Of a stretch of DNA of 64,000 nt, positions 16,916-25,373 are shown piece by piece. How positions within the stretch are numbered: the first letter of the stretch is position 1; the number at the start of each line of letters is the position of its first letter. The position numbers were made by a program, and so were the translations under genes. The stretch is from an uncultured Bacteroidales bacterium (GTDB lineage Bacteria; Bacteroidota; Bacteroidia; Bacteroidales; Paludibacteraceae): contig CAKULK010000002.1 in assembly GCA_934667275.1 (NCBI GenBank), positions 124,001 to 188,000 of the forward strand. The letters are read 5' to 3'. The notes beneath the pieces were generated by a model. The model ran no database searches, was not told the origin of the DNA, and saw only the letters and a program-made list of their open reading frames with translations.

Positions 16916-17551
16916 ATGAACACCTTGCAAGATATGACCGCCTCTAAGTTGCTGCAACTGAAGGCTATTAAATTCCAACCTCAAAATCCTTTTATGTGGG
17001 CAAACGGTTGGATTGCTCCATTGTACTGCGATGACAGAAAAGTGCTGTCGTATCCGAAGATGCGTGACTTTATCCGGTTGGAGTTGGCACGCACGATAGC
17101 TGAGAAATATCCCGATGTGGACGTGGTGGCAGGCGTGGCAACCAATGCCATTGCGCATGGTGTATTAGTGGCTGAGCAGTTGGGGCTGCCGTTTGTGTAC
17201 GTACACCCCATGCCGAAAGACCACGGTTTGGAGAACCAGATAGAGGGTGACCTCCGTCCGCGGCAGAGCGTGGTAATCATTGAGAACCAAGTGATTGAGG
17301 GTGACAACTGCCTGAAAGTGATAGACGCTGTGCGCAACAACGGCTGCAAGGTGGCGGGTATCGTGACGATATTCGACTACGGGTTTGCCACCACCAAGCG
17401 CAAGTTCGAGAAAGCCGGCGTGGAACTGACGTCGCTGACCAACTTCCCCACCATCCTGCGCCTTGCGGAGGAGATGGATATCATCAACAAAGACCAGCAA
17501 AAAGCCATTCAGACATGGCAAAGACATCCGTCGAAGTGGGAGAAACAATGA
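16916..17551 (+). CDS. pyrE: Orotate phosphoribosyltransferase-like protein with altered PRPP motif
   Basis: 211 residues, the length and overall sequence of Bacteroidales PyrE (KAIKFQPQNPF, LYCDDRKVLSYP, PKDHGLEN), which makes OMP from orotate and PRPP. The PRPP-binding loop is unusual: residues 119-131 read VVIIENQVIEGDN where the family has a V-V-E-D-x-x-x-T-G-G-S pattern. The second acidic residue is Asn124, the Thr is Glu128, and the Gly-Ser end is replaced. GVATNAIAHG and YVHPMPKDHG also replace the usual Gly and Arg. The catalytic Lys/Asp/His loop (KDHG, 101-104) is kept. It may be inactive, have a different role, or act beside a second pyrE elsewhere. It heads an operon with the following genes. 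Confidence 0.85.
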   Translation: MNTLQDMTASKLLQLKAIKFQPQNPFMWANGWIAPLYCDDRKVLSYPKMRDFIRLELARTIAEKYPDVDVVAGVATNAIAHGVLVAEQLGLPFVYVHPMPKDHGLENQIEGDLRPRQSVVIIENQVIEGDNCLKVIDAVRNNGCKVAGIVTIFDYGFATTKRKFEKAGVELTSLTNFPTILRLAEEMDIINKDQQKAIQTWQRHPSKWEKQ

Positions 17552-17552
17552 G

Positions 17553-17585
17553 ATGTACGATTTGACAATGTACGATGTACGATTT
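17553..17585. repeat. Short ATGTACG repeats after pyrE
   Basis: ATGTACG occurs at 17553, 17568 and 17575, the last two directly in tandem, with ATTTGACA or ATTTATT between or after. The 7-bp spacing distinguishes it from the 11-bp arrays. It lies in the 99-bp gap before the SRPBCC gene. Confidence 0.5.
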
Positions 17586-17650
17586 ATTTTTGTATTTGTT
17601 TGATATTTAATCATTTACCATTGTGTGATACGGCAAGTATTTAATAAACT

Positions 17651-18082
17651 ATGGCAGAAGCAAAGTACGAAAGCAAGATAGGGCAGGTGGCTGCCAACGA
17701 CAAGGCGATATTCGATGTGCTGAGCAACCTTGAGAACCTCAACAAGGTGCGCGACCTCATACCCGCAGACAAGGTGCAGGAGTTGGAGATATCGCCTGAT
17801 TGCATACGCATGAAAGTGGGCGGACTGGCGCAGAAGATTGCCATCCGCATCGTGGAGAAAGAGGAGTACAAGACCATCAAGTTCGGTGCCGACAACATCC
17901 CCATGGCGGTGAACGTGTGGATTCAACTCAAACAGATGGCGGAGAATGACACCCGTATGCGTATCACGCTGAAAGCGGACATACCGATGATGTTCCGCAT
18001 GATGCTTGACAAGAAGATGCAACAGGGCTTGGACCAGGCAGTGGATATGCTCTGCCAACTGCCCTATAACGACTGGAAATAA
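17651..18082 (+). CDS. SRPBCC-family protein
   Basis: 143 residues beginning MAEAKYESKIGQVAANDKAI. The fold assignment to the START/Bet v1-like SRPBCC superfamily rests on overall resemblance to the protein usually found after pyrE in Bacteroidales: an N-terminal strand, a helix with IFDVLSNLENL, and a long C-terminal helix (LDKKMQQGLDQAVDMLCQLP). No catalytic motif is visible; a hydrophobic-ligand-binding role is inferred from the superfamily only. Its stop overlaps the start of psd by one base, implying coupled translation. Confidence 0.75.
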   Translation: MAEAKYESKIGQVAANDKAIFDVLSNLENLNKVRDLIPADKVQELEISPDCIRMKVGGLAQKIAIRIVEKEEYKTIKFGADNIPMAVNVWIQLKQMAENDTRMRITLKADIPMMFRMMLDKKMQQGLDQAVDMLCQLPYNDWK

Positions 18083-18786
18083 TGGCGGCAAGGAGACGAG
18101 TACGAATACACAAGGAGGGGCGCAACATCATCATCGGACTGACGTTGCTCATTTTTGTGCTGAATGTGGGCGTGTATTTCTATGTGCCGCACTGGGTGTT
18201 TGCTATCACGCTGTTGCTGACGGCGATGCTGCTGGTGTTTGTCACCTATTTTTTCCGCAACCCCGTGCGCGTGCTTGAGGTGGACGACCCGAATTTCATT
18301 ATTGCCCCTGCTGACGGACGGGTGGTAGTTGTGGAGCCGACTACGGAGAACGAGTATTTCCACGACAAGCGATTGCAGGTCAGCATCTTTATGTCGCCGT
18401 TCAACGTACACGCCAACTGGTACCCGATTGAGGGAAATATCCTTGTGTCGGAGCACCAGAAAGGGCGGCACAAGGGGGCTTGGCTGCCCAAGTCCAGCAC
18501 GGAGAACGAGCGCTCGCTGGTGGTGATTGAGACGCCAAGCAAGGTGCAGATTGCCGTCCGCCAGATAGCGGGAGCCATGGCACGACGTATCGTGACGTAT
18601 GCCAAAACGGGCAAACAGTCGCACCGTAACACCCACTTGGGCTTTATTAAATTAGGTTCGCGCGTGGACATGTACCTGCCGCTCAACACGGAGATGTTTG
18701 TGGAGGTGGGTGAGTTGGTGCGCGGCAACGAGACCATCATCGGACGCCTGCAGGACAACAACGACAATAACGAAAACAATAAATAG
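18082..18786 (+). CDS. psd: Phosphatidylserine decarboxylase (short, archaeal-type)
   Basis: 234 residues. The proenzyme is cleaved at a Gly-Ser bond to make the pyruvoyl cofactor; LGSR with G192-S193 is the expected site. MSPFNVHANWYP (104-115) is the conserved histidine-containing block. Two hydrophobic segments (about 16-55) anchor it in the inner membrane, where it forms phosphatidylethanolamine. The usual neighbour in Bacteroidales, pssA, is absent here and deoC follows three bases later. An asparagine-rich tail (NNDNNENNK) ends the protein. Confidence 0.92.
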   Translation: MAARRRVRIHKEGRNIIIGLTLLIFVLNVGVYFYVPHWVFAITLLLTAMLLVFVTYFFRNPVRVLEVDDPNFIIAPADGRVVVVEPTTENEYFHDKRLQVSIFMSPFNVHANWYPIEGNILVSEHQKGRHKGAWLPKSSTENERSLVVIETPSKVQIAVRQIAGAMARRIVTYAKTGKQSHRNTHLGFIKLGSRVDMYLPLNTEMFVEVGELVRGNETIIGRLQDNNDNNENNK

Positions 18787-18788
18787 GT

Positions 18789-19667
18789 ATGGACAGATTT
18801 GAGGAACTGTTTGCGCAATACAACTGTGCACTCAACGATGAAGCCGTGAAGGCAGCCACTGCCGAGATACTGGCGAAGCACTTCGACGAGAACAACAACT
18901 GCGAGGTATGGAAACAATGCCTGCATCAGATAGATTTAACCACTCTCAACGGCGATGACACCACCGCCAAGGTAGCGGGTATGGCGCAGAAAGTCAATGA
19001 CTTCGGCAAGAATTTCCCCGGTATTCCCAACGTGGCAGCGATGTGTGTGTATCCCGCTTTGGTGGAGACGGCGCACGACACACTCACCGAGCCCATTGGC
19101 ATTGCAGCCGTGGCAGCAGGTTTCCCCGCATCGCAGACGTTCATTGAGATAAAAGTGGCGGAAGCAGCCATGGCAGTTGCCGCCGGAGCAACTGAGATTG
19201 ATATCGTGATTTCGATAGGCAAGTTCCTTGAGGGCAAATACCAAGAGGTGTTTGATGAGATTTCCGAGATAAAGGCGGCGGTACGCTCGGCGCATCTCAA
19301 GGTAATTCTCGAGACAGGCGCATTGAAGACGGCTGAGAATATCTACAAGGCGTCTATTCTGGCAATGGCAGCGGGGGCTGACTTCATCAAGACCTCTACG
19401 GGCAAGATTGCCGTAAATGCCACACCCGAAGCCACTTACGTGATGTGTCACGCTATCAAAGACTGGTATGAGAAGACGGGACAGAAAGTGTGCTACAAGC
19501 CTGCGGGCGGTGTCAGTACCACCGAGGAAGCCGTGCAGCACTACACCCTCGTGAAGGAGATTCTCGGCAGCGATTGGCTGAACAACCGGTCGTTCCGCTT
19601 TGGGGCGAGCCGATTGGCTAATAATCTGTTAACCAGTATTGTAGGAACAGAAACAAAGTACTTCTGA
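18789..19667 (+). CDS. deoC: Deoxyribose-phosphate aldolase
   Basis: 292 residues, a class I aldolase that splits 2-deoxyribose 5-phosphate into glyceraldehyde 3-phosphate and acetaldehyde. The Schiff-base lysine is K201 in DFIKTSTGK, the second active-site lysine K238 is in CYKPAGG, and the acidic residue D138 is in EIDIVIS. The N-terminal 60 residues are longer than in the E. coli enzyme, as in other Bacteroidetes homologues. The stop codon overlaps the next start (TGATG). Confidence 0.95.
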   Translation: MDRFEELFAQYNCALNDEAVKAATAEILAKHFDENNNCEVWKQCLHQIDLTTLNGDDTTAKVAGMAQKVNDFGKNFPGIPNVAAMCVYPALVETAHDTLTEPIGIAAVAAGFPASQTFIEIKVAEAAMAVAAGATEIDIVISIGKFLEGKYQEVFDEISEIKAAVRSAHLKVILETGALKTAENIYKASILAMAAGADFIKTSTGKIAVNATPEATYVMCHAIKDWYEKTGQKVCYKPAGGVSTTEEAVQHYTLVKEILGSDWLNNRSFRFGASRLANNLLTSIVGTETKYF

Positions 19668-21940
19668 TGAACCGGATAATAGAAAAGCATTTCTTTTCGG
19701 ACAATGTAGCGGGGCTGGTGATTGAGGCTCCGCTTATTGCACGTAGCCGTCGCGCGGGGCACTTCGTCATCGTGCGCGTGGACGAACATTCGGAGCGCAT
19801 GCCGCTCACCATTGCCGATGCCGACACCGAGAAAGGCACCATTACTCTTGTCGTGCAACGTATAGGCGTCAGCAGTGCCAAACTCATGGCACTCAACGTG
19901 GGCGACGAGGTGGCTGACTTGGTGGGTCCGTTGGGCAAAGCGACTGATATACAGAAGTTTGGCACGGTAGTCTGTGCTTGTGGCGGTGTGGGAGCAGCAC
20001 CTATGTTGCCCATTGCGCAAGCCCTCAAGCTGGCAGGCAACCGCGTTATCACCGTGTTGGCGGCACGTACTGCCGAACTCATCATTCTGCGCGAGCAGTT
20101 GGAGGCGACCTCCGACGAACTCATCATTATGACCGACGACGGTTCTCTCGGGCAGAAAGGCGTGGTCACCGTGGGCGTGGAGCAGGTGATTAACCGCGAA
20201 CAAGTGGACAAGTGCATCACCATCGGACCGGCAATCATGATGAAGTTTGTAGCCCTAACCACGGCGAAATATAATATCCCCACAGACGCCAGCCTCAACA
20301 CCATTATGGTGGACGGGACGGGTATGTGCGGTGCGTGCCGTGTCACCGTAGGGGGCAAGATGCGTTTCGTGTGTGTGGACGGACCGGAGTTCGATGCCCA
20401 CCATGTGGATTTCGACGAGATGCTCTCGCGCCTGCGTTCCTACAAACCTGAGGAGATGGCGGCATACGAGGCTTATCAACACCATGCCGACTTGACTTCC
20501 AATGCCCGTGATGCAGAGTGGCGCAAAGCCCTCCGCGCGTCTATGAAAGCCAAAGAGCGCACCGACATCCCGCGTGTGCAGATGAATGAGTTGGCACCCG
20601 AAGTGCGTGTCACAAGTCTTCACAAAGAGGTCAATCAGGGGCTTACCCCCGAACAGGCACTGCTCGAATCCAAGCGGTGTCTCGACTGCGCCAACCCCAC
20701 GTGCGTGCAGGGCTGTCCCGTGAATATCCATATACCCGATTTCATCAAGCGTGTGGAGGCGGGCGACATCAACGGGGCTGCCGAGGTCATCAAGCAGAGC
20801 AGCACACTGCCGGCGGTTTGCGGACGTGTCTGCCCGCAGGAGAAACAGTGCGAGTCGCAGTGTATTCACCTCAAGATGGGGCATCAACCTGTGGCTATCG
20901 GGCATCTTGAACGCTATGTGGCAGACCATGCCACCACATCGCATAACACGCTGAGTATCACCAGCAACGGAAAGAAGATTGCCGTAGTAGGTTCAGGTCC
21001 TTCGGGCTTGGCGTTTGCGGGAGACATGGCGAAGTTCGGCTACGAGGTTACGGTCTTCGAGGCACTGCACGAGATAGGCGGCGTGCTCAAATACGGTATC
21101 CCCGAGTTCCGTCTGCCCAACAGCATCGTGGACAAGGAGATAGACGGTTTGCGCCAGTTGGGCGTAACATTCTGCAAGGATACCATCATCGGCAAGACGC
21201 TCACAATGAGCGACTTGCAGCAGGACGGCTATGCGGCTGTCTTTGTAGGCAGCGGTGCAGGTCTGCCGCGCTTTATGGGTATTCCGGGCGAGAACTTCAA
21301 TGGCGTGATGTCGTGCAACGAGTACCTGACCCGTGTCAATCTGATGGACGCCTCGTCTGCCGACACCGACACACCTCTGTTAAAAGGAACCAACGTGGCA
21401 GTCATTGGCGGGGGCAACACTGCCATGGACGCGGTGCGTACCGCCAGGCGTCTGGGCGCGGAGCGGGCGATGATTATCTACCGCCGTTCCGAGGACGAGA
21501 TGCCTGCCCGTGTGGAGGAGGTGCGCCATGCCAAGGAAGAGGGCATTGAGTTCCTCACCTTGCACAATCCCGTTGAGTATCATGCCGATGCCGACGGACG
21601 TGTATGCGAAGCCGTGCTGCAAGTGATGACGCTCGGCGAACCTGACGAATCGGGTCGCCGCAGCCCTGTTCCCGTTGAGGGACAGACCGTTACCTTGCCC
21701 GTGGACCTGGTGATTGTCAGCGTGGGCGTCAGCCCGAACCCCCTCATACCGCATACGGTCGATGGGCTCGACATCAGCCGCAAAGGCACTATCGTGGTCA
21801 ACGATGCCATGCAGTCCTCTATCCCCACGCTCTTTGCGGGAGGCGACATTGTCCGTGGCGGTGCCACAGTCATCCTCGCCATGTCCGATGGCCGTAAAGC
21901 CGCAAAGGCTATGCACGAGTACCTGCAAAGCCATTCGTAA
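19667..21940 (+). CDS. Fused NfnA/NfnB-like flavoprotein (glutamate synthase small-subunit type)
   Basis: 757 residues joining two modules. Residues 1-250 resemble the dihydroorotate dehydrogenase electron-transfer subunit: a FAD/NAD-binding Rossmann core (CACGGVGAAPML, 103-114) and cysteines C221, C224 and C236 for a [2Fe-2S] cluster. Residues 310-757 resemble the GltD family: C338, C341, C346 and C350 for an Fe-S cluster, a FAD motif VVGSGPSGLAFAG, and an NAD(P) motif VIGGGNTAMDAVRTARRLGA. Such fusions (NfnAB or SudAB type) transfer electrons between NAD(P)H and ferredoxin or act as sulfide dehydrogenases; the true partners cannot be decided from sequence. It lies between deoC and the regulator. 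Confidence 0.88.
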   Translation: MNRIIEKHFFSDNVAGLVIEAPLIARSRRAGHFVIVRVDEHSERMPLTIADADTEKGTITLVVQRIGVSSAKLMALNVGDEVADLVGPLGKATDIQKFGTVVCACGGVGAAPMLPIAQALKLAGNRVITVLAARTAELIILREQLEATSDELIIMTDDGSLGQKGVVTVGVEQVINREQVDKCITIGPAIMMKFVALTTAKYNIPTDASLNTIMVDGTGMCGACRVTVGGKMRFVCVDGPEFDAHHVDFDEMLSRLRSYKPEEMAAYEAYQHHADLTSNARDAEWRKALRASMKAKERTDIPRVQMNELAPEVRVTSLHKEVNQGLTPEQALLESKRCLDCANPTCVQGCPVNIHIPDFIKRVEAGDINGAAEVIKQSSTLPAVCGRVCPQEKQCESQCIHLKMGHQPVAIGHLERYVADHATTSHNTLSITSNGKKIAVVGSGPSGLAFAGDMAKFGYEVTVFEALHEIGGVLKYGIPEFRLPNSIVDKEIDGLRQLGVTFCKDTIIGKTLTMSDLQQDGYAAVFVGSGAGLPRFMGIPGENFNGVMSCNEYLTRVNLMDASSADTDTPLLKGTNVAVIGGGNTAMDAVRTARRLGAERAMIIYRRSEDEMPARVEEVRHAKEEGIEFLTLHNPVEYHADADGRVCEAVLQVMTLGEPDESGRRSPVPVEGQTVTLPVDLVIVSVGVSPNPLIPHTVDGLDISRKGTIVVNDAMQSSIPTLFAGGDIVRGGATVILAMSDGRKAAKAMHEYLQSHS

Positions 21941-21952
21941 AGGACTGCATCT

Positions 21953-24772
21953 ATGCTCTCTGCGCGACATCGTATATCGTTATTCTTGTGTCTGTTGCTT
22001 TTTGTAGTGACAGCCCATGCCGATTGGACGCCGACTATACGTCATTTCGCTCCTAACGACTATGGGGCAGGTACGCAGAACTGGGGCATCGCAGAGCAGG
22101 AAAACGGATGGATGTATGTGGCAAACAATTACGGACTCCTTGAGTGCGACGGCAGCCTTTGGCGTCTCTATGGACTCAGTAACTCCACGGCTGTGCGTTC
22201 TGTGGCACGAGGTGCCAATGGGGATATCTTTGTCGGAGGAACAGACGAGTTTGGTGTTTTCCACGCCGATGAATACGGAGGGTTGGTATATCGGATATTG
22301 TCCGACAGCCTGCCTGTACGTTACCGGCAGTTTGGCGAGGTGTGGAAAATACATGTAACCGATGGTACTCTTTATATCCAATCGCGCAATTACATATTTA
22401 TCAGCGACTTGCATGGCAACGTTGAGACAATAGATCCCGGTGCCATTATCTATACTTCGGCTTTGGTTGACGGTAACCTGTATGTGGCCACTTCACGCGA
22501 CATCTATGTGCTTAATGGAAACCGCCTGCATGCGTTGCGCGGTGCAGAGGTCCTGCAGGGGGCGGTTGTCAGTGCCATGTTGCCATATCGCCATTCGGGG
22601 CTGCTGATTGCTACTGACTTTCGAGGCATCTATCTCTATGATGGAGAACAGATATGCCGTTTCCCTACGGAGGCGGATTCATATATCATTGCCAACCAAC
22701 TTTACACTATGGCAGTGAGTGACCGGAATTTGGCCTTTGGCACGGTGCGCCGTGGTGTGGTACTTACCGATTTGGAGGGTAAACACTGCCGTTATATCTC
22801 GCGTGAGGACGGGTTGCAAAATAATACTGTCCTCAGTATGCTTTTTGATAGTCAGGATAATCTGTGGTTGGGGCTTGACAATGGCCTTGATGTGATGCCG
22901 TCAGTTGCGCCGGTTATGTATCTGCATGACAAGGATATAGACTATGGCTCAGGCTATACTGCCTGCGAACACAATGGAATCCTTTATCTTGGCACGAATC
23001 AAGGACTATATGCCATACAAAAAGATTGTCCGGAAGGCAGTATGTGCCTTGTAGAGGGCAGTCTCGGACAGGTATGGAACCTATCTGAGGTGGGGGGAAC
23101 TCTATTTTGCAGCCACAACCGAGGGCTGTTCATTGTACAAGACAACCGACTTATTCCCCTTGAGTGCAGCGACGGCGTGTGGAGTGTGAAACCGTTGTCC
23201 GACACAGAAGCCATTGCGGGTAGTTATGCGGGGTTCTACTACTTATATTTGAAAGACAATACGTGGAAAATCAAGCATCTCAATGGTTTTTCCGAGACTT
23301 CTCTTTACTACGAATTGGATACTCTCGGACATATTTGGTCGCTTACATCGCGAGGGGTTGAGTGCCTTACGATTGACAAGTCTGCTCTTCAGGTTACATC
23401 CCAATTAGTGTTGGAGCAAGCAGCAGCGGAACGGGTCTATTCCCTTGTGCGATTGCAAAATCGGATATGGGTTACCTCCGAAGATTATTGTGGTATAGTA
23501 AGTGCTGATGGCACATTGCACTCTGACACAACTCTGGCTGATATGCTTTCAAGCATTCAACGTTATATCTTGCTCTATGAGGATGCTGTCGGCAATATCT
23601 GGTATATGTATGCCGGACGTTTCAAGATAAGGCCTTTTGATACTTCCACACAAACCTATGGTCCTTCGCGCGAAGTATGGCATGATCCGGATCTACTGAT
23701 AGGCGGCTTTGCCAACATCTGTTTCTTGAGCGATGGTGATGCTATCGTTGGGGGCGTTGGCGGTTTTTATCGTTTTAACCACGATGGTCTGCGTATTTCT
23801 GCGCGCCCCGAGACGCTTTATATACGTCGTATCAAGAGCACTTTGCGCCAGCCTGTTACCGTATATGGGGAGTCTTTCCCATTGCATACTCATGCTGTCA
23901 GTTTGCCTGCAGATGTCTATTCGTTGCAAGTCAGTATCTGTGGCAGTGATGTTACACGCGAGCGAGTGTTATATCGAACACGCCTTACGCCCATGGAAAC
24001 GGACTTCACAGATTGGCAAGCCACACCCTCGCGTGAGTTTATCGGTTTACGGTCCGGAAACTACCGTCTGGATGTTGAGATGCTGTCGCGTGACGACACT
24101 ATTATTTCACGCAGCCTTCCCATTGAGATTCAGACACCGTTTTATTGGACTATATGGGCAAAGGTCTTCTACTTGTTGCTGATTGTGCTATTGGCTTCTT
24201 ACATCACATGGCGTATCTACCGACGTGTTCAAGCAGGTAAACAGCGGATTGCGCAAGAAAAGAATGAGGAAATCAGGCAGCAGCAGATACGTATCTTGCA
24301 GTTGGAAAATGAGAAAGCACAATACGACCTCAAAAATAAGAGTCAAGAACTCAGTAATGCGCTACTTTCCGAGGCGAACCGAAAAGAGTGGAATCAAGAG
24401 ATTCTTACCGAGATCCGGCGGGTGGTAGATTGTATGAACAATGGCAAAATGGTAGAAGCACAAGGACGTATGCAGAACCTGCAAAATCGCCTTTCACGCA
24501 ATAGCGAAACCAATGTTGATTGGAAACGATTTGAAGAAAATTTTGACATTGTAAACAACCAATTCATAGAGCGGCTGCAAACGCGATACCCTTGGATGAG
24601 CAAACAGGAACGTAAACTATGTGTATATATCAAAATGGGCCTGATGACCAAGGAGATTGCCCCATTGATGAACTTATCCACTCGGGGCGTTGAGATGATG
24701 CGCTATCGCATACGCGCTAAGATGGAGTTGGATTCACAAACCAACCTAAAACAATTCTTCAACACGATATAA
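21953..24772 (+). CDS. Propeller sensor regulator with C-terminal LuxR-like HTH
   Basis: 939 residues. A signal peptide (SLFLCLLLFVVTAHA) is followed by a large periplasmic region of repeated propeller blades (IFVGGTDEFGVF, LWLGLDNGLDV, YLGTNQGLYAI and others), a Y_Y_Y-like domain near residues 650-735, one transmembrane helix (about 743-765), a coiled coil, and an HTH of LuxR type at the end (KLCVYIKMGLMTKEIAPLMNLS). There is no histidine kinase domain, so it is the HTH-linked relative of the hybrid propeller sensors of Bacteroidetes; the ligand is unknown. It starts 12 bp after the nfn-like gene and probably shares its transcript. Confidence 0.85.
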   Translation: MLSARHRISLFLCLLLFVVTAHADWTPTIRHFAPNDYGAGTQNWGIAEQENGWMYVANNYGLLECDGSLWRLYGLSNSTAVRSVARGANGDIFVGGTDEFGVFHADEYGGLVYRILSDSLPVRYRQFGEVWKIHVTDGTLYIQSRNYIFISDLHGNVETIDPGAIIYTSALVDGNLYVATSRDIYVLNGNRLHALRGAEVLQGAVVSAMLPYRHSGLLIATDFRGIYLYDGEQICRFPTEADSYIIANQLYTMAVSDRNLAFGTVRRGVVLTDLEGKHCRYISREDGLQNNTVLSMLFDSQDNLWLGLDNGLDVMPSVAPVMYLHDKDIDYGSGYTACEHNGILYLGTNQGLYAIQKDCPEGSMCLVEGSLGQVWNLSEVGGTLFCSHNRGLFIVQDNRLIPLECSDGVWSVKPLSDTEAIAGSYAGFYYLYLKDNTWKIKHLNGFSETSLYYELDTLGHIWSLTSRGVECLTIDKSALQVTSQLVLEQAAAERVYSLVRLQNRIWVTSEDYCGIVSADGTLHSDTTLADMLSSIQRYILLYEDAVGNIWYMYAGRFKIRPFDTSTQTYGPSREVWHDPDLLIGGFANICFLSDGDAIVGGVGGFYRFNHDGLRISARPETLYIRRIKSTLRQPVTVYGESFPLHTHAVSLPADVYSLQVSICGSDVTRERVLYRTRLTPMETDFTDWQATPSREFIGLRSGNYRLDVEMLSRDDTIISRSLPIEIQTPFYWTIWAKVFYLLLIVLLASYITWRIYRRVQAGKQRIAQEKNEEIRQQQIRILQLENEKAQYDLKNKSQELSNALLSEANRKEWNQEILTEIRRVVDCMNNGKMVEAQGRMQNLQNRLSRNSETNVDWKRFEENFDIVNNQFIERLQTRYPWMSKQERKLCVYIKMGLMTKEIAPLMNLSTRGVEMMRYRIRAKMELDSQTNLKQFFNTI

Positions 24773-24867
24773 TGGTCTCAGTCATTATTTTCTGCTCACT
24801 TTCCTTTGGCTTTTCCGTAATCTAATCCTCTTTGTTACTTATACGACAAGTCATCTTTAGATAAAAA

Positions 24868-24902
24868 TAAGAGTGACCGTTTCTTTCAAGCAGTCACCCT
24901 TA
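24868..24902 (-). terminator. Intrinsic terminator of gcvH
   Basis: On the minus strand a stem of about ten pairs (one A-C mismatch) around GTGAC/GTCAC is followed by ATTTTTAT. It lies 50 bp beyond the gcvH stop. The remaining gap (24773-24867) shows only weakly periodic pyrimidine-rich sequence. Confidence 0.8.
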
Positions 24903-24952
24903 TATTGCAGGCGGAAATGGTTCTACTTCCGCCCAATGGAAAGCGCAATATA

Positions 24953-25330
24953 TCAGCCAATCAAAGCCTCATAGCCTGCTGCATCCAACAGGGAATCCAG
25001 TTCTGCAGCATCGGAGATGCGGATTTTAATCATCCACCCCTCGCCATAAGGGTCGTTGTTTACCAATTCGGGTTGGTCATTGATTGTCTCATTCACTTCA
25101 AGAACCTCACCCGTAACAGGCATATTCAGGTCACTCACGGTTTTTACAGCCTCAATGGAACCAAAAGTCTCATCTTGACCGATAGTTTCACCCTGAGTGG
25201 TGATGTCAACAAACACAATTTCTCCTAATTCGGATTGTGCGTAATCCGTGATGCCAACAAAGGCTTCATTACCTTCCACACGAATCCATTCATGGTCTTT
25301 CGTGTAGCGTAGATTTGATGGAATATTCAT
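24953..25330 (-). CDS. gcvH: Glycine cleavage system H protein
   Basis: 125 residues, the usual length. The lipoylated lysine is K63 in GSIEAVKTVSDLN, and the N-terminal YTKDHEWI and C-terminal ENDQPELVNNDPYGEGW-type segments are typical. H protein shuttles the aminomethyl group between the P, T and L proteins. None of the other glycine-cleavage genes are in the window. It begins 43 bp downstream of the GldJ-like gene and may be cotranscribed with it. Confidence 0.96.
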   Translation of the reverse strand: MNIPSNLRYTKDHEWIRVEGNEAFVGITDYAQSELGEIVFVDITTQGETIGQDETFGSIEAVKTVSDLNMPVTGEVLEVNETINDQPELVNNDPYGEGWMIKIRISDAAELDSLLDAAGYEALIG

Positions 25331-25373
25331 ATTATCAGATTAATAAGATTGTTTGCTATCTGTTTGTTTGAAA

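Noticed and set aside
24781..24850. 11-bp repeats after the propeller regulator
   Set aside because: Pyrimidine-rich runs recur, but CC spacing is 12 rather than 11 and units do not align, so it was not counted among the arrays.
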